This document shows, one piece after another, positions 1 to 5,353 of a DNA stretch of 14,834 bases. Source of the stretch: UBA6215 sp964484255. GTDB lineage: Bacteria > Omnitrophota > Gorgyraeia > Pluralincolimonadales > Pluralincolimonadaceae. The translations under genes and the position numbers were made by a program. The number at the start of each line of letters is the position of its first letter. Position 1 is the first letter of the stretch. Under the pieces are notes generated by a model. It was not told the DNA's origin, did no database searches, and worked only from the letters and a program-made list of their open reading frames with translations. The stretch is taken from the NCBI GenBank assembly GCA_964484255.1, contig CAZAEH010000034.1, positions 1 to 14,834 on the forward strand, in the 5' to 3' direction.

Positions 1-56
1 AGAACGCTGTCGAAGTCTTTCGGCCGCCATTTGCGTGCGAAGACTATATATGACAT
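1..56 (-). CDS. dnaX: DNA polymerase III subunit gamma/tau, N-terminal fragment (cut by window edge)
   Basis: Only the first 18 complete codons lie in the window; the gene runs off the left edge. They read MSYIVFARKWRPKDFDSV, which matches the very conserved start of bacterial DnaX (M-S-Y-x-V-x-A-R-K-W-R-P-x-x-F). DnaX is the ATP-driven clamp-loader subunit of the replicative DNA polymerase. The start is supported by an AAGGAT Shine-Dalgarno-like stretch upstream and by a good promoter at 91-119. The call rests on a short but highly diagnostic peptide. The AAA+ Walker motifs would lie outside the window and cannot be checked. The gene follows the 219-3813 operon on the same strand but appears to have its own promoter. 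Confidence 0.8.
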   Translation of the reverse strand, partial: MSYIVFARKWRPKDFDSV

Positions 57-83
57 TAAAATAATATCCTTTTATGAAATCAA

Positions 84-106
84 CGTTTAGATTCTATTCC
101 TAAACG
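84..106. repeat. Inverted repeat bracketing the dnaX -10 element
   Basis: The arms CGTTTAG (84-90) and CTAAACG (100-106) are perfect reverse complements separated by 9 bp that contain the -10 hexamer. This placement suits a repressor operator, but no known regulator consensus is recognised. It could also be a chance repeat. Confidence 0.4.
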
Positions 107-119
107 CGGATTAAGTCAA
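91..119 (-). promoter_or_regulatory. Sigma70-type promoter of dnaX
   Basis: Read on the minus strand, a TTGACT -35 element (114-119) is followed after 17 bp by a TAGAAT -10 element (91-96). Each hexamer matches the consensus at five of six positions. Transcription would start near 84, giving a leader of about 28 nt before the dnaX ATG at 56. A perfect 7-bp inverted repeat (84-90 and 100-106) brackets the -10 element. Confidence 0.65.
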
Positions 120-218
120 CCAATAATTTTGCACCTTCCGGAAACCGGTTCCATGCCCCTTTGCGGCATGAAAAATACCTCAAGACATGCAGATCGCGCC
201 GGTCTTCCCGGGCCATTG

Positions 219-1070
219 TCAACCCTTGAGCCGTTGCCATATTTTCTTCACTTCTTCGGCCGCCTGAGAACAAGGGCCTTCGGCTATAGTCTTGCCGGCA
301 ACCAACGCCTCTACAACGGCTTTGTCAAAAGCTATCTTACCTATGACCGGGATATTCCGCTGCCTGCAGAATAATTCGATCTTTTCCGTCATGGCTGTGT
401 TAAGGTCGCATTTATTTATTACGAGATCGACCGGGATACGGAAATGTTCCGCGACCTCCATGACCCTCTGCGCGTCGTGCAAGCCGGAAAGCGTGGGCTC
501 GGTCACTACCAGCGCCAGGTCGGCGCCCGACAGTGACGCAATGACCGGGCATCCTATCCCCGGCGGGCCGTCTACTATCATGTAATCAAGCGATCTCGCT
601 GCCGCGATCATGCCGGCCGCTTCCTTTATCTTTGCGACCAGTTTCCCGGAATTCTCCTGCGCTACTCCCAGCCTGGCATGCACGAAAGGCCCGTAGCGCG
701 TATCCGAGATGAACCACTCCCCGGAGAGGTTCTCTTCCATGCGGACCGCGCCGTAAGGACATATGTGTCCGCAGAGGCCGCATCCCTCACACGAAACATC
801 CCTGACCCTGAAGTCACCGCAGATGGCCTCAAACCTGCAGGCAAGAATGCATTTCCGGCATTTCACGCAAAGTTTTTCATCGATAACGGCGGTCATGCCG
901 CTCCTGAACTCACGGCGCTCCTTTACCTGCGGATGCAGGAGCAGATGGAGGTCCGCGGCGTCCACATCGCAATCCACCATTATCTTATTCTCGGACAAAA
1001 CCGCTAAGGCGGCGCTAATGACGGTCTTCCCGGTCCCGCCTTTCCCGCTAAGAACGACTATCTGTTTCAT
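219..1070 (-). CDS. MinD-superfamily P-loop ATPase with inserted ferredoxin domain (second copy)
   Basis: A 283-residue cytoplasmic ATPase of the MinD/NifH/Mrp superfamily. The deviant Walker A motif GKGGTGKT is at residues 9-16, followed by the aspartate-containing switch VDCDVDAAD near 32-40 and a DGPPG motif near 167-171. Between about 65 and 108 there is an inserted bacterial ferredoxin domain with two CxxCxxCxxxC sets (Cys68/71/74/78 and Cys94/97/100/104), enough for two [4Fe-4S] clusters. Homologues (COG1149 type) are found mainly in anaerobes, often in pairs beside NifX-like proteins, and are thought to couple ATP hydrolysis to Fe-S or metallocluster assembly or electron transfer; the exact role is unknown. 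The start overlaps the upstream paralogue by 23 bp, so translation is probably coupled. An AAGGTG stretch precedes the ATG. It is the last gene of the Fur-headed operon, and no convincing terminator follows. Confidence 0.9.
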   Translation of the reverse strand: MKQIVVLSGKGGTGKTVISAALAVLSENKIMVDCDVDAADLHLLLHPQVKERREFRSGMTAVIDEKLCVKCRKCILACRFEAICGDFRVRDVSCEGCGLCGHICPYGAVRMEENLSGEWFISDTRYGPFVHARLGVAQENSGKLVAKIKEAAGMIAAARSLDYMIVDGPPGIGCPVIASLSGADLALVVTEPTLSGLHDAQRVMEVAEHFRIPVDLVINKCDLNTAMTEKIELFCRQRNIPVIGKIAFDKAVVEALVAGKTIAEGPCSQAAEEVKKIWQRLKG

Positions 1071-1917
1071 CCTTCACCTTGCAAATGTCCAGGTACAGGC
1101 CGGTGAACTTCTCCCTGTATAAAACGTCCGCATCCACGATCGGCACGCCTTCGGAATAATTCGCGGCTATCTGCCTGCTGAAAGGTATCTTCATCAGGAC
1201 CCGTATGCCCTCTTTCCTGCAATACCCTTCCACTTTACCGTCCCCGATATCGCAACGGTTGATGACCACCCCGAAAGGTATTCCCAGTTTGCGCAGCATC
1301 TCGACCGCGAGGGTAAGGTCATTAAGCCCGAAAGGCGTCGGTTCCGTGACCAGTACGCAAAAATCGCTTTCCTTCACTGCGGCAATGACCGGGCATGATG
1401 TTCCCGGAGGGGCGTCTATTATTACCGTCCTTGCCGGGTCCATGTATTTTTTTACCTGCCGGATCAACGGCGGGGCCATCGCTTCGCCGATGTTCAGGCG
1501 GCCTTGCACAAACTTGACTTTACCGGCCCATCCCGCCTCTATAACGCCTATTTCTTTCTTTACTTCCGTTATAGCGCCTTGCGGGCAAAGCATGCTGCAC
1601 GCACCGCAACCGTGGCAAAGATGCGGGAAGACAAGGACACTGCCGCCCTTGCCTTCTTTACCCGGTAATACTGCGATAGCGTTATAGGCGCATACCCGGC
1701 GGCATTCGCCGCAATAGGTGCATTTTGACCGGTCTACCTCGGGTATCGGTTGGCAGGCCTTTACGGCATCCCGTATGATTGGCTTGAGGAAAAGATGGGC
1801 GTTCGGCTCTTCTACGTCGCAATCGAGGAACTGGACGTTATCGAGAGACAACGCGAGGTTGACGGCCATGGTGGTCTTGCCCGTTCCGCCTTTTCCGCTG
1901 GCTATTGATATGATCAT
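1048..1917 (-). CDS. MinD-superfamily P-loop ATPase with inserted ferredoxin domain (first copy)
   Basis: A 289-residue paralogue of the neighbouring 219-1070 product with the same architecture. The deviant Walker A GKGGTGKTT is at residues 8-16, the switch LDCDVEEPNA at about 31-40 and a DAPPGTSCP motif near 170. The inserted ferredoxin region has Cys66/69/72/76 and Cys101/104/107/111, predicting two [4Fe-4S] clusters. The two copies differ widely outside the motifs, so this is an old paralogue pair and not a recent duplication; a heterodimer is plausible. The gene begins 5 bp after the methyltransferase stop codon and overlaps the next gene by 23 bp. In Desulfovibrio, such a pair is encoded with the NifX-like orange protein. 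The family assignment is secure, while the substrate and partner are inferred from gene context. Confidence 0.9.
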   Translation of the reverse strand: MIISIASGKGGTGKTTMAVNLALSLDNVQFLDCDVEEPNAHLFLKPIIRDAVKACQPIPEVDRSKCTYCGECRRVCAYNAIAVLPGKEGKGGSVLVFPHLCHGCGACSMLCPQGAITEVKKEIGVIEAGWAGKVKFVQGRLNIGEAMAPPLIRQVKKYMDPARTVIIDAPPGTSCPVIAAVKESDFCVLVTEPTPFGLNDLTLAVEMLRKLGIPFGVVINRCDIGDGKVEGYCRKEGIRVLMKIPFSRQIAANYSEGVPIVDADVLYREKFTGLYLDICKVKDETDSRS

Positions 1918-1922
1918 ATCTT

Positions 1923-2525
1923 TTAACGGCGGGCCGTCAGGATCTCCTGGTATTTCCCGCTTTCCATGGCGGTCCTGAAACCTTTTCCCGCCAGGTATAC
2001 CCCGACATCAGAGAGAGACGTCTTGCCGGTTTCATGCTTTCCGCCTTCGCTCGCATGGATCTTATCCATCAGGATGAAACCTTCCCTGGTGAAATCGCTT
2101 ATCACGAGCTTACCTGCGTCCGAAAGGATACGGATGAACTCATCGATGACCTTATACGGGTTGGAAAGGTGGTGCAGGACATTCACGGAAAGTATCGTAT
2201 CAAAACTCTTGTCCTTAAAGCTGAGGTTCTCTCCGTTCTCGATGCGGAAGTCTACCATGTTATCCAGCCCGAAATAGCGCAGGTTGAGCTTCGCGAAACC
2301 CTGCTCTGTCTCGGAAATATCGAAAGTAGTGAACCTGTAACCGGCCCTGGCAAGTTCAAGCGCAAAATGGCCCTTGCCCGTTCCGGCCTCAAGGATATTG
2401 CCTTTAAGCGGCTTGGCCTTCTCCAGGACAAAGAGCCTGTCCTTATCCATATCATAACCGAAACTGCTGTATAAGGCCTTGCGCTTCAGGTAATTTTTAT
2501 GGTTCTCCAGGACTATTTTTTCCAA
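1923..2525 (-). CDS. Class I SAM-dependent methyltransferase
   Basis: A 200-residue protein with a Rossmann-type methyltransferase core. Motif I, ILEAGTGKGHFAL, lies at about residues 44-56; the acidic residue ending strand 2 is in FTTFDISE; and a motif IV-like region, FDTILSVNVLHHL, is followed by a motif VI-like RILSDAGKLVISDF. This is the Methyltransf_11/25 type, but the methyl acceptor cannot be predicted. The ATG overlaps the end of the upstream NifX-like gene by 13 bp, and the stop lies 5 bp before the first MinD-type ATPase, so the protein is produced together with the metallocluster genes. It could modify a protein or cofactor in that pathway, but this is only contextual. The N-terminal 35 residues are charged and helical and contain no other recognisable domain. 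Confidence 0.85.
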   Translation of the reverse strand: MEKIVLENHKNYLKRKALYSSFGYDMDKDRLFVLEKAKPLKGNILEAGTGKGHFALELARAGYRFTTFDISETEQGFAKLNLRYFGLDNMVDFRIENGENLSFKDKSFDTILSVNVLHHLSNPYKVIDEFIRILSDAGKLVISDFTREGFILMDKIHASEGGKHETGKTSLSDVGVYLAGKGFRTAMESGKYQEILTARR

Positions 2526-2827
2526 TATTTTTCTATCGCCTCTTTTACCGTCCCGGAGGCCCCGGTAATGACATCTATCCCCGCGGCAGATATGACCTGC
2601 TGCGCGTTAGGGCCCATCTTCCCGGTAAGGACCGCGTTGACCCCCTTGGATACCATAAGTTGGCCGGATTGTATCCCGGCGCCTCCCTGGAGCTGCGTGT
2701 TGGGGTTTTCCTGCGCCTCGAATTTCCCCGTATCCGTGTCAAAAAATATGAAATTCCTGCATCGACCGAAACGCGGGTCAACATTGGAATCCATGGTCTT
2801 GCCTTCCGATGTAACGCATATCTTCAT
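2513..2827 (-). CDS. NifX/NifB-like dinitrogenase iron-molybdenum cofactor family protein (second copy)
   Basis: A 104-residue single-domain protein of the Nitro_FeMo-Co family (PF02579 type). It has the N-terminal strand MKICVTSEG, the family signature DPRFGRCRNFIFFD near residues 17-30, a glycine-rich segment around GGAGIQSGQL, and the typical end in which a predicted strand and helix follow GASGTVKEA. Members bind or carry metal-sulfur clusters: NifX and NafY carry nitrogenase cofactor precursors, and the orange protein holds a Mo-Cu cluster. Standalone copies are common in anaerobes without nitrogenase, and no nif structural genes are visible here. The gene starts 15 bp after the first copy with an AGG-type ribosome site and overlaps the methyltransferase by 13 bp. 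Confidence 0.9.
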   Translation of the reverse strand: MKICVTSEGKTMDSNVDPRFGRCRNFIFFDTDTGKFEAQENPNTQLQGGAGIQSGQLMVSKGVNAVLTGKMGPNAQQVISAAGIDVITGASGTVKEAIEKYWKK

Positions 2828-2842
2828 ATCATCGCCTGTCCC

Positions 2843-3220
2843 TTAATGACAGCCTCCTTCATGGCCATGCTCTTGGCACGTGTCAAGTCCGCCAAGGGTA
2901 TCTTTCATCAGGCCGTCAAGCGCATCCCTTACCCTGCCTGAAGAACCAAATACCTTCACCCCCGCCTGAGCGAACTTTTGCTGGGCACCCATTCCCATGC
3001 CGCCCGCAATGACGTGTGTTATTCCATGCTTTAATATCTCATCTACCGCGACGCACCCTCCGCCGCCGTGAGAAGCGGTGTTAGGGACAATGCGTGTATT
3101 TATAACCGCCTTTTTGCCCTCATCGATTTCCGCAAGCAAAAAATATTTACATTGCCCGAAATGCGCGCAAACGCTTCCATCCATTCCGGTTTCGTCTTCC
3201 AGCACCACCCCTACCTTCAT
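2843..3220 (-). CDS. NifX/NifB-like dinitrogenase iron-molybdenum cofactor family protein (first copy) with His/Cys tail
   Basis: A 125-residue protein of the same family as the following gene. MKVGVVLED begins the domain, CAHFGQCKYFLLAEID is the signature segment, and HGGGGCVAVDEIL and GGMGMGAQQ are the glycine-rich loops. Unlike its neighbour, it has an extension ending CQEHGHEGGCH, with three histidines and two cysteines suited to binding a metal ion. The start is well supported: AAGGAGG lies 8 bp upstream, inside the end of the DUF5320 frame, whose TGA in the shifted frame overlaps this ATG as ATGA. The protein probably binds or delivers a metal or metallocluster; which metal cannot be told. 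Confidence 0.9.
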   Translation of the reverse strand: MKVGVVLEDETGMDGSVCAHFGQCKYFLLAEIDEGKKAVINTRIVPNTASHGGGGCVAVDEILKHGITHVIAGGMGMGAQQKFAQAGVKVFGSSGRVRDALDGLMKDTLGGLDTCQEHGHEGGCH

Positions 3221-3335
3221 TTGGGACCCTCCTTTCTGTATCCGCGTCCGTATCTGCCGGACGGGCGCAATAACCTCTCCTGCCGCCTGTCATCGGTCCC
3301 TCGCCTCTCGGCCCCGTTCCGTCAAAACCCGGCAT
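3147..3335 (-). CDS. Small DUF5320-like Gly/Arg-rich protein, apparently frameshifted
   Basis: The product starts MPGFDGTGPRGEGPMTGGRR, the hallmark N-terminus of DUF5320 proteins, small Gly-rich proteins of anaerobes often encoded beside NifX-like genes; their function is unknown. As read, the frame continues for 62 residues and runs 74 bp into the nifX-like gene with an unusual Arg/Asp tail. If one base is added near 3264, in a GCCC run, the frame becomes PSGRYGRGYRKEGPK, which is typical of the family's Tyr-Gly-Arg tail, and it stops at 3217-3219 in a neat ATGA overlap with the next start. I therefore think a base has been lost in the sequence or in the genome, and that the true gene is about 3217-3335 with roughly 39-40 residues. 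AGGAG lies upstream of the ATG, which overlaps the 3' end of the Fur gene by 14 bp. Confidence 0.65.
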   Translation of the reverse strand: MPGFDGTGPRGEGPMTGGRRGYCARPADTDADTERRVPNEGRGGAGRRNRNGWKRLRAFRAM

Positions 3336-3813
3336 CTTTACCACTCTCCTTTCTGCATTTATCGCATAACCCGTAAAATTGGATAACGTGATCTTTGATC
3401 TTAAAATCATACTTCTTCTCCAAGCCCTTTTCCGTCTGCCTCAAAAGCTCTATCTCTTCATCTATGAAATCGGTATAATCTATCACCTTGTTGCACCCGG
3501 TGCAGATGAGATGGTGGTGATGGCGTGCGCCTTTCGGCCCGTCGGCCAATTCATAACGGGCCCTGCCGTCCCCGAAATCCAGCTTGCATACCATTCCAAG
3601 GCCGCACAAGACGTCCAGCGTCCTGTAAATAGTGGTGAAGCCGACGTTCGGGTATTTTGAATGGACTTTTATGTATATATCCTCGGCGCTCAAATGGCCT
3701 TTGGAGGCGGATAATACATCAAGGACCGCTTCCCTGCCCAGGGTGATCCTGTACCCACAGCCCCTGAACTTGCCGTGCCACCAACCCTGTCCCCTGCATT
3801 GACCCCTTGGCAT
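3322..3813 (-). CDS. Fur-family metal-responsive transcriptional regulator
   Basis: A 163-residue Fur/PerR/Zur-type repressor. Residues 21-92 form the winged helix, with the recognition region around VGFTTIYRTLDVLCGLGMV. The dimerisation domain begins with the His-rich segment HHHHLICTGC (98-107) and carries two CxxC pairs (Cys104/107 and Cys150/153), the structural zinc site of the family. The N-terminus is unusual: about 20 residues rich in Gly, Arg, Trp and Cys (MPRGQCRGQGWWHGKFRGCG), resembling the style of DUF5320 and containing Cys6, His13 and Cys19 as possible extra ligands. The start is supported by AAGGAG 5-6 bp upstream. It heads the 219-3813 operon behind a consensus promoter and a Fur-box-like palindrome, so it is probably autoregulated. 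The metal (Fe2+, Zn2+ or peroxide sensing) cannot be decided. Confidence 0.92.
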   Translation of the reverse strand: MPRGQCRGQGWWHGKFRGCGYRITLGREAVLDVLSASKGHLSAEDIYIKVHSKYPNVGFTTIYRTLDVLCGLGMVCKLDFGDGRARYELADGPKGARHHHHLICTGCNKVIDYTDFIDEEIELLRQTEKGLEKKYDFKIKDHVIQFYGLCDKCRKESGKDAGF

Positions 3814-3825
3814 GTGACTCCTTAT

Positions 3826-3840
3826 TGAAAATGGTTTTCA
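3826..3840. promoter_or_regulatory. Fur-box-like operator
   Basis: TGAAAATGGTTTTCA is an inverted repeat with perfect 6-bp arms. It matches the 7-1-7 Fur-box core TGATAATNATTATCA at 12 of the 14 specified positions. It begins at the predicted +1 of the promoter at 3847-3874 and lies 12 bp upstream of the Fur-family start codon, a position where a bound repressor would block transcription. Confidence 0.7.
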
Positions 3841-3846
3841 TTTTTA

Positions 3847-3874
3847 ATTATACCTCTCTTTCCGCATTTGTCAA
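3847..3874 (-). promoter_or_regulatory. Consensus sigma70 promoter of the Fur/NifX/MinD operon
   Basis: On the minus strand, a perfect TTGACA (3869-3874) and a perfect TATAAT (3847-3852) are separated by 16 bp. The predicted start of transcription is near 3840, directly at the Fur-box-like palindrome, with a leader of about 27 nt. A consensus promoter under a repressor would be strong and inducible. Confidence 0.8.
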
Positions 3875-3898
3875 GGATAAATTCCGGCCTTTTTAATT

Positions 3899-5125
3899 TT
3901 AAAAATTGACCTGGGCCCTCAAGCCCCCTATAAATATACCCTTGGTATTTTCCGTTATATCCTTTCCAAACGGGTCCCATATATACTGGATATCCGGGCT
4001 TACGGAAAGATAATCGTTCACGTATATATTATAATACGCCTCAAGGTGCCCTTCTGTCTTAGCGAGAAGGCCTTCATTGGCTTTTTTATAATCGTCCGAC
4101 GGCATTACCTGGCCTGCCGCAAAAGCAAAAACATCATTCTCCCTTCCCCACGGCTTTCCTTCGACCTGGAAACCCGCGCTCCACGACTGTTCCAGCGAAT
4201 ACGGGGAATCATCAGCCGCGGCCATATCCGGGTTATAAACTTCCGGGTCCTGCCATCCGTAACGCGCGAAGAGCATGACGGCATCGTTTACCTTCTGGTC
4301 GAAGCTAATGCCGAAACCGTAAGCGGACTCCTTCTCTTTCTCCGGCTCAAGCCACCTGGTATGGTTGGCGTTGCTGGCCCAGCCGTAAAAGCGGTAATTA
4401 CCGGGAAGGCCGAAAGGATCGGCCCTGAAATGCACCTGACCGATATTGAACAGGTTATCGCCGATCTTATCCCAATCCCCGTTGCCGTCAAAAACGCCGT
4501 AGCCTAATTCGAGCCATTCGAGCGGCACGCAGGCAATGCGGACCCCGGCGCCGTTGTCCGGGAACTCCAGGACAGGCGAGTTGCGGAATATACTGCCAAG
4601 GAACTGGGCAGTCTCATCGTTAGCCGCCTCATTCTGGTCAAAATAGGCGGTAGGGTCAAGCTTGCCGAAAGTAAACGCCGCCTTGTCGCTCAAGAACGCC
4701 TGTTCATACCACAACTCCGTCAATTCGGCCTTAGCCTCGCTGTCACCGGCATCCCGGTTGACCCCGGAATAGAGGATAAGATCGTTGTCGAGCCCGGCGC
4801 CCTGGCCCGCTTCAAGGTGTAAAAACGCCTTTCCGCCTATCCCGCCGAACTCCTTGGATAAAGTCAGGTCCGCCGAATATGTGGCGTCCGCGCGCGACCC
4901 TCCGTCCGTCCTGCCGTCATCATTGAGATTGATGTTATTCGCGCCCTGCACGATAACCGTCGCGCCGGCCCCAAGCTCAATACCGCCGATAAGCTGTATC
5001 GGCTCGCCGGGGACCCTGTGGAGGCTCTCCTCCGATCCGGCGGCGCTTTCCTGCGCGTACGCCGCTGCGCAAAAACCCAACAGGACCAAAAAAACAAAAA
5101 ACCGTCCGAATAACTTAAGAGACAT
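3899..5125 (-). CDS. OprB-like outer-membrane porin
   Basis: A 408-residue exported protein. A signal peptide is clear: Lys4 and Arg8, a hydrophobic core FFVFLVLLGF and an AYA-Q cleavage site after residue 24. The mature part is rich in alternating aromatic strands, with segments such as FRADPFGLPGNYRFYGWAS and the C-terminal LSVSPDIQYIWDP...GGLRAQVNF, which closely resembles the end of carbohydrate-selective OprB porins. It ends in Phe, the outer-membrane insertion signal. AAAGGAG lies about 8 bp upstream of the ATG. The gene lies 63 bp downstream of the feoB/yezD unit on the same strand, so it may be co-transcribed and let small solutes or metal ions cross the outer membrane. OprB members usually pass sugars, so a role in iron transport is only contextual. 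No convincing terminator follows. Confidence 0.82.
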   Translation of the reverse strand: MSLKLFGRFFVFLVLLGFCAAAYAQESAAGSEESLHRVPGEPIQLIGGIELGAGATVIVQGANNINLNDDGRTDGGSRADATYSADLTLSKEFGGIGGKAFLHLEAGQGAGLDNDLILYSGVNRDAGDSEAKAELTELWYEQAFLSDKAAFTFGKLDPTAYFDQNEAANDETAQFLGSIFRNSPVLEFPDNGAGVRIACVPLEWLELGYGVFDGNGDWDKIGDNLFNIGQVHFRADPFGLPGNYRFYGWASNANHTRWLEPEKEKESAYGFGISFDQKVNDAVMLFARYGWQDPEVYNPDMAAADDSPYSLEQSWSAGFQVEGKPWGRENDVFAFAAGQVMPSDDYKKANEGLLAKTEGHLEAYYNIYVNDYLSVSPDIQYIWDPFGKDITENTKGIFIGGLRAQVNF

Positions 5126-5188
5126 CTTAAAGCTCCTTTCGCTTTATACGCCTCCGGTCATCCGGTCGGTCTTGATCGTTTAACTGTT

Positions 5189-5350
5189 TTAGCTCTGCCC
5201 GCGCAGACGCTTTCTAATGTCAAACCGTTTCTTTTCGCTTCTTTCCACCTGCACTATCTCGGAATCATGTACGGTAATGACCACCTCCCCGAAATTCAGT
5301 TGTTTTATTAATGAAACTATTTCTTCGAGCTTTTTCTGTTCTTCGTCCAT
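5189..5350 (-). CDS. Small YezD/DUF2292-family protein
   Basis: A 53-residue protein beginning MDEEQKKLEEIVSLIKQLNF and continuing GEVVITVHDSEIVQVERSEKKRF. This fits the DUF2292/YezD pattern: a short helix of the type L-E-x-I, then a beta hairpin with 'YGxVxIxVxDGxVVQIDRxEKxR'. The function is unknown; the family often lies in sulfur or metal uptake operons, and the fold may bind a nucleic acid or protein. The ATG lies 3 bp after the feoB stop codon, implying translational coupling with FeoB. A GGGGGT stretch inside the end of feoB may serve as the ribosome site. The C-terminus is very basic (KRFDIRKRLRGQ). Its short length makes it easy to overlook, but pattern and placement support it. Confidence 0.75.
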   Translation of the reverse strand: MDEEQKKLEEIVSLIKQLNFGEVVITVHDSEIVQVERSEKKRFDIRKRLRGQS

Positions 5351-5353
5351 CGC

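Noticed and set aside
152..170. Hairpin CATGCC-N7-GGCATG as a terminator of the 219-3813 operon
   Set aside because: The stem is only 6 bp, and on the minus strand it is followed by no T-run; a stretch of T precedes it instead.
129..374. An 81-codon plus-strand frame beginning near the left edge
   Set aside because: It overlaps the end of the MinD-type ATPase in antisense and has no family resemblance or ribosome site.
3255..3275. Programmed -1 frameshift in the DUF5320 gene
   Set aside because: No X-XXY-YYZ slippery heptamer or obvious stimulatory structure is present; a lost base is simpler.
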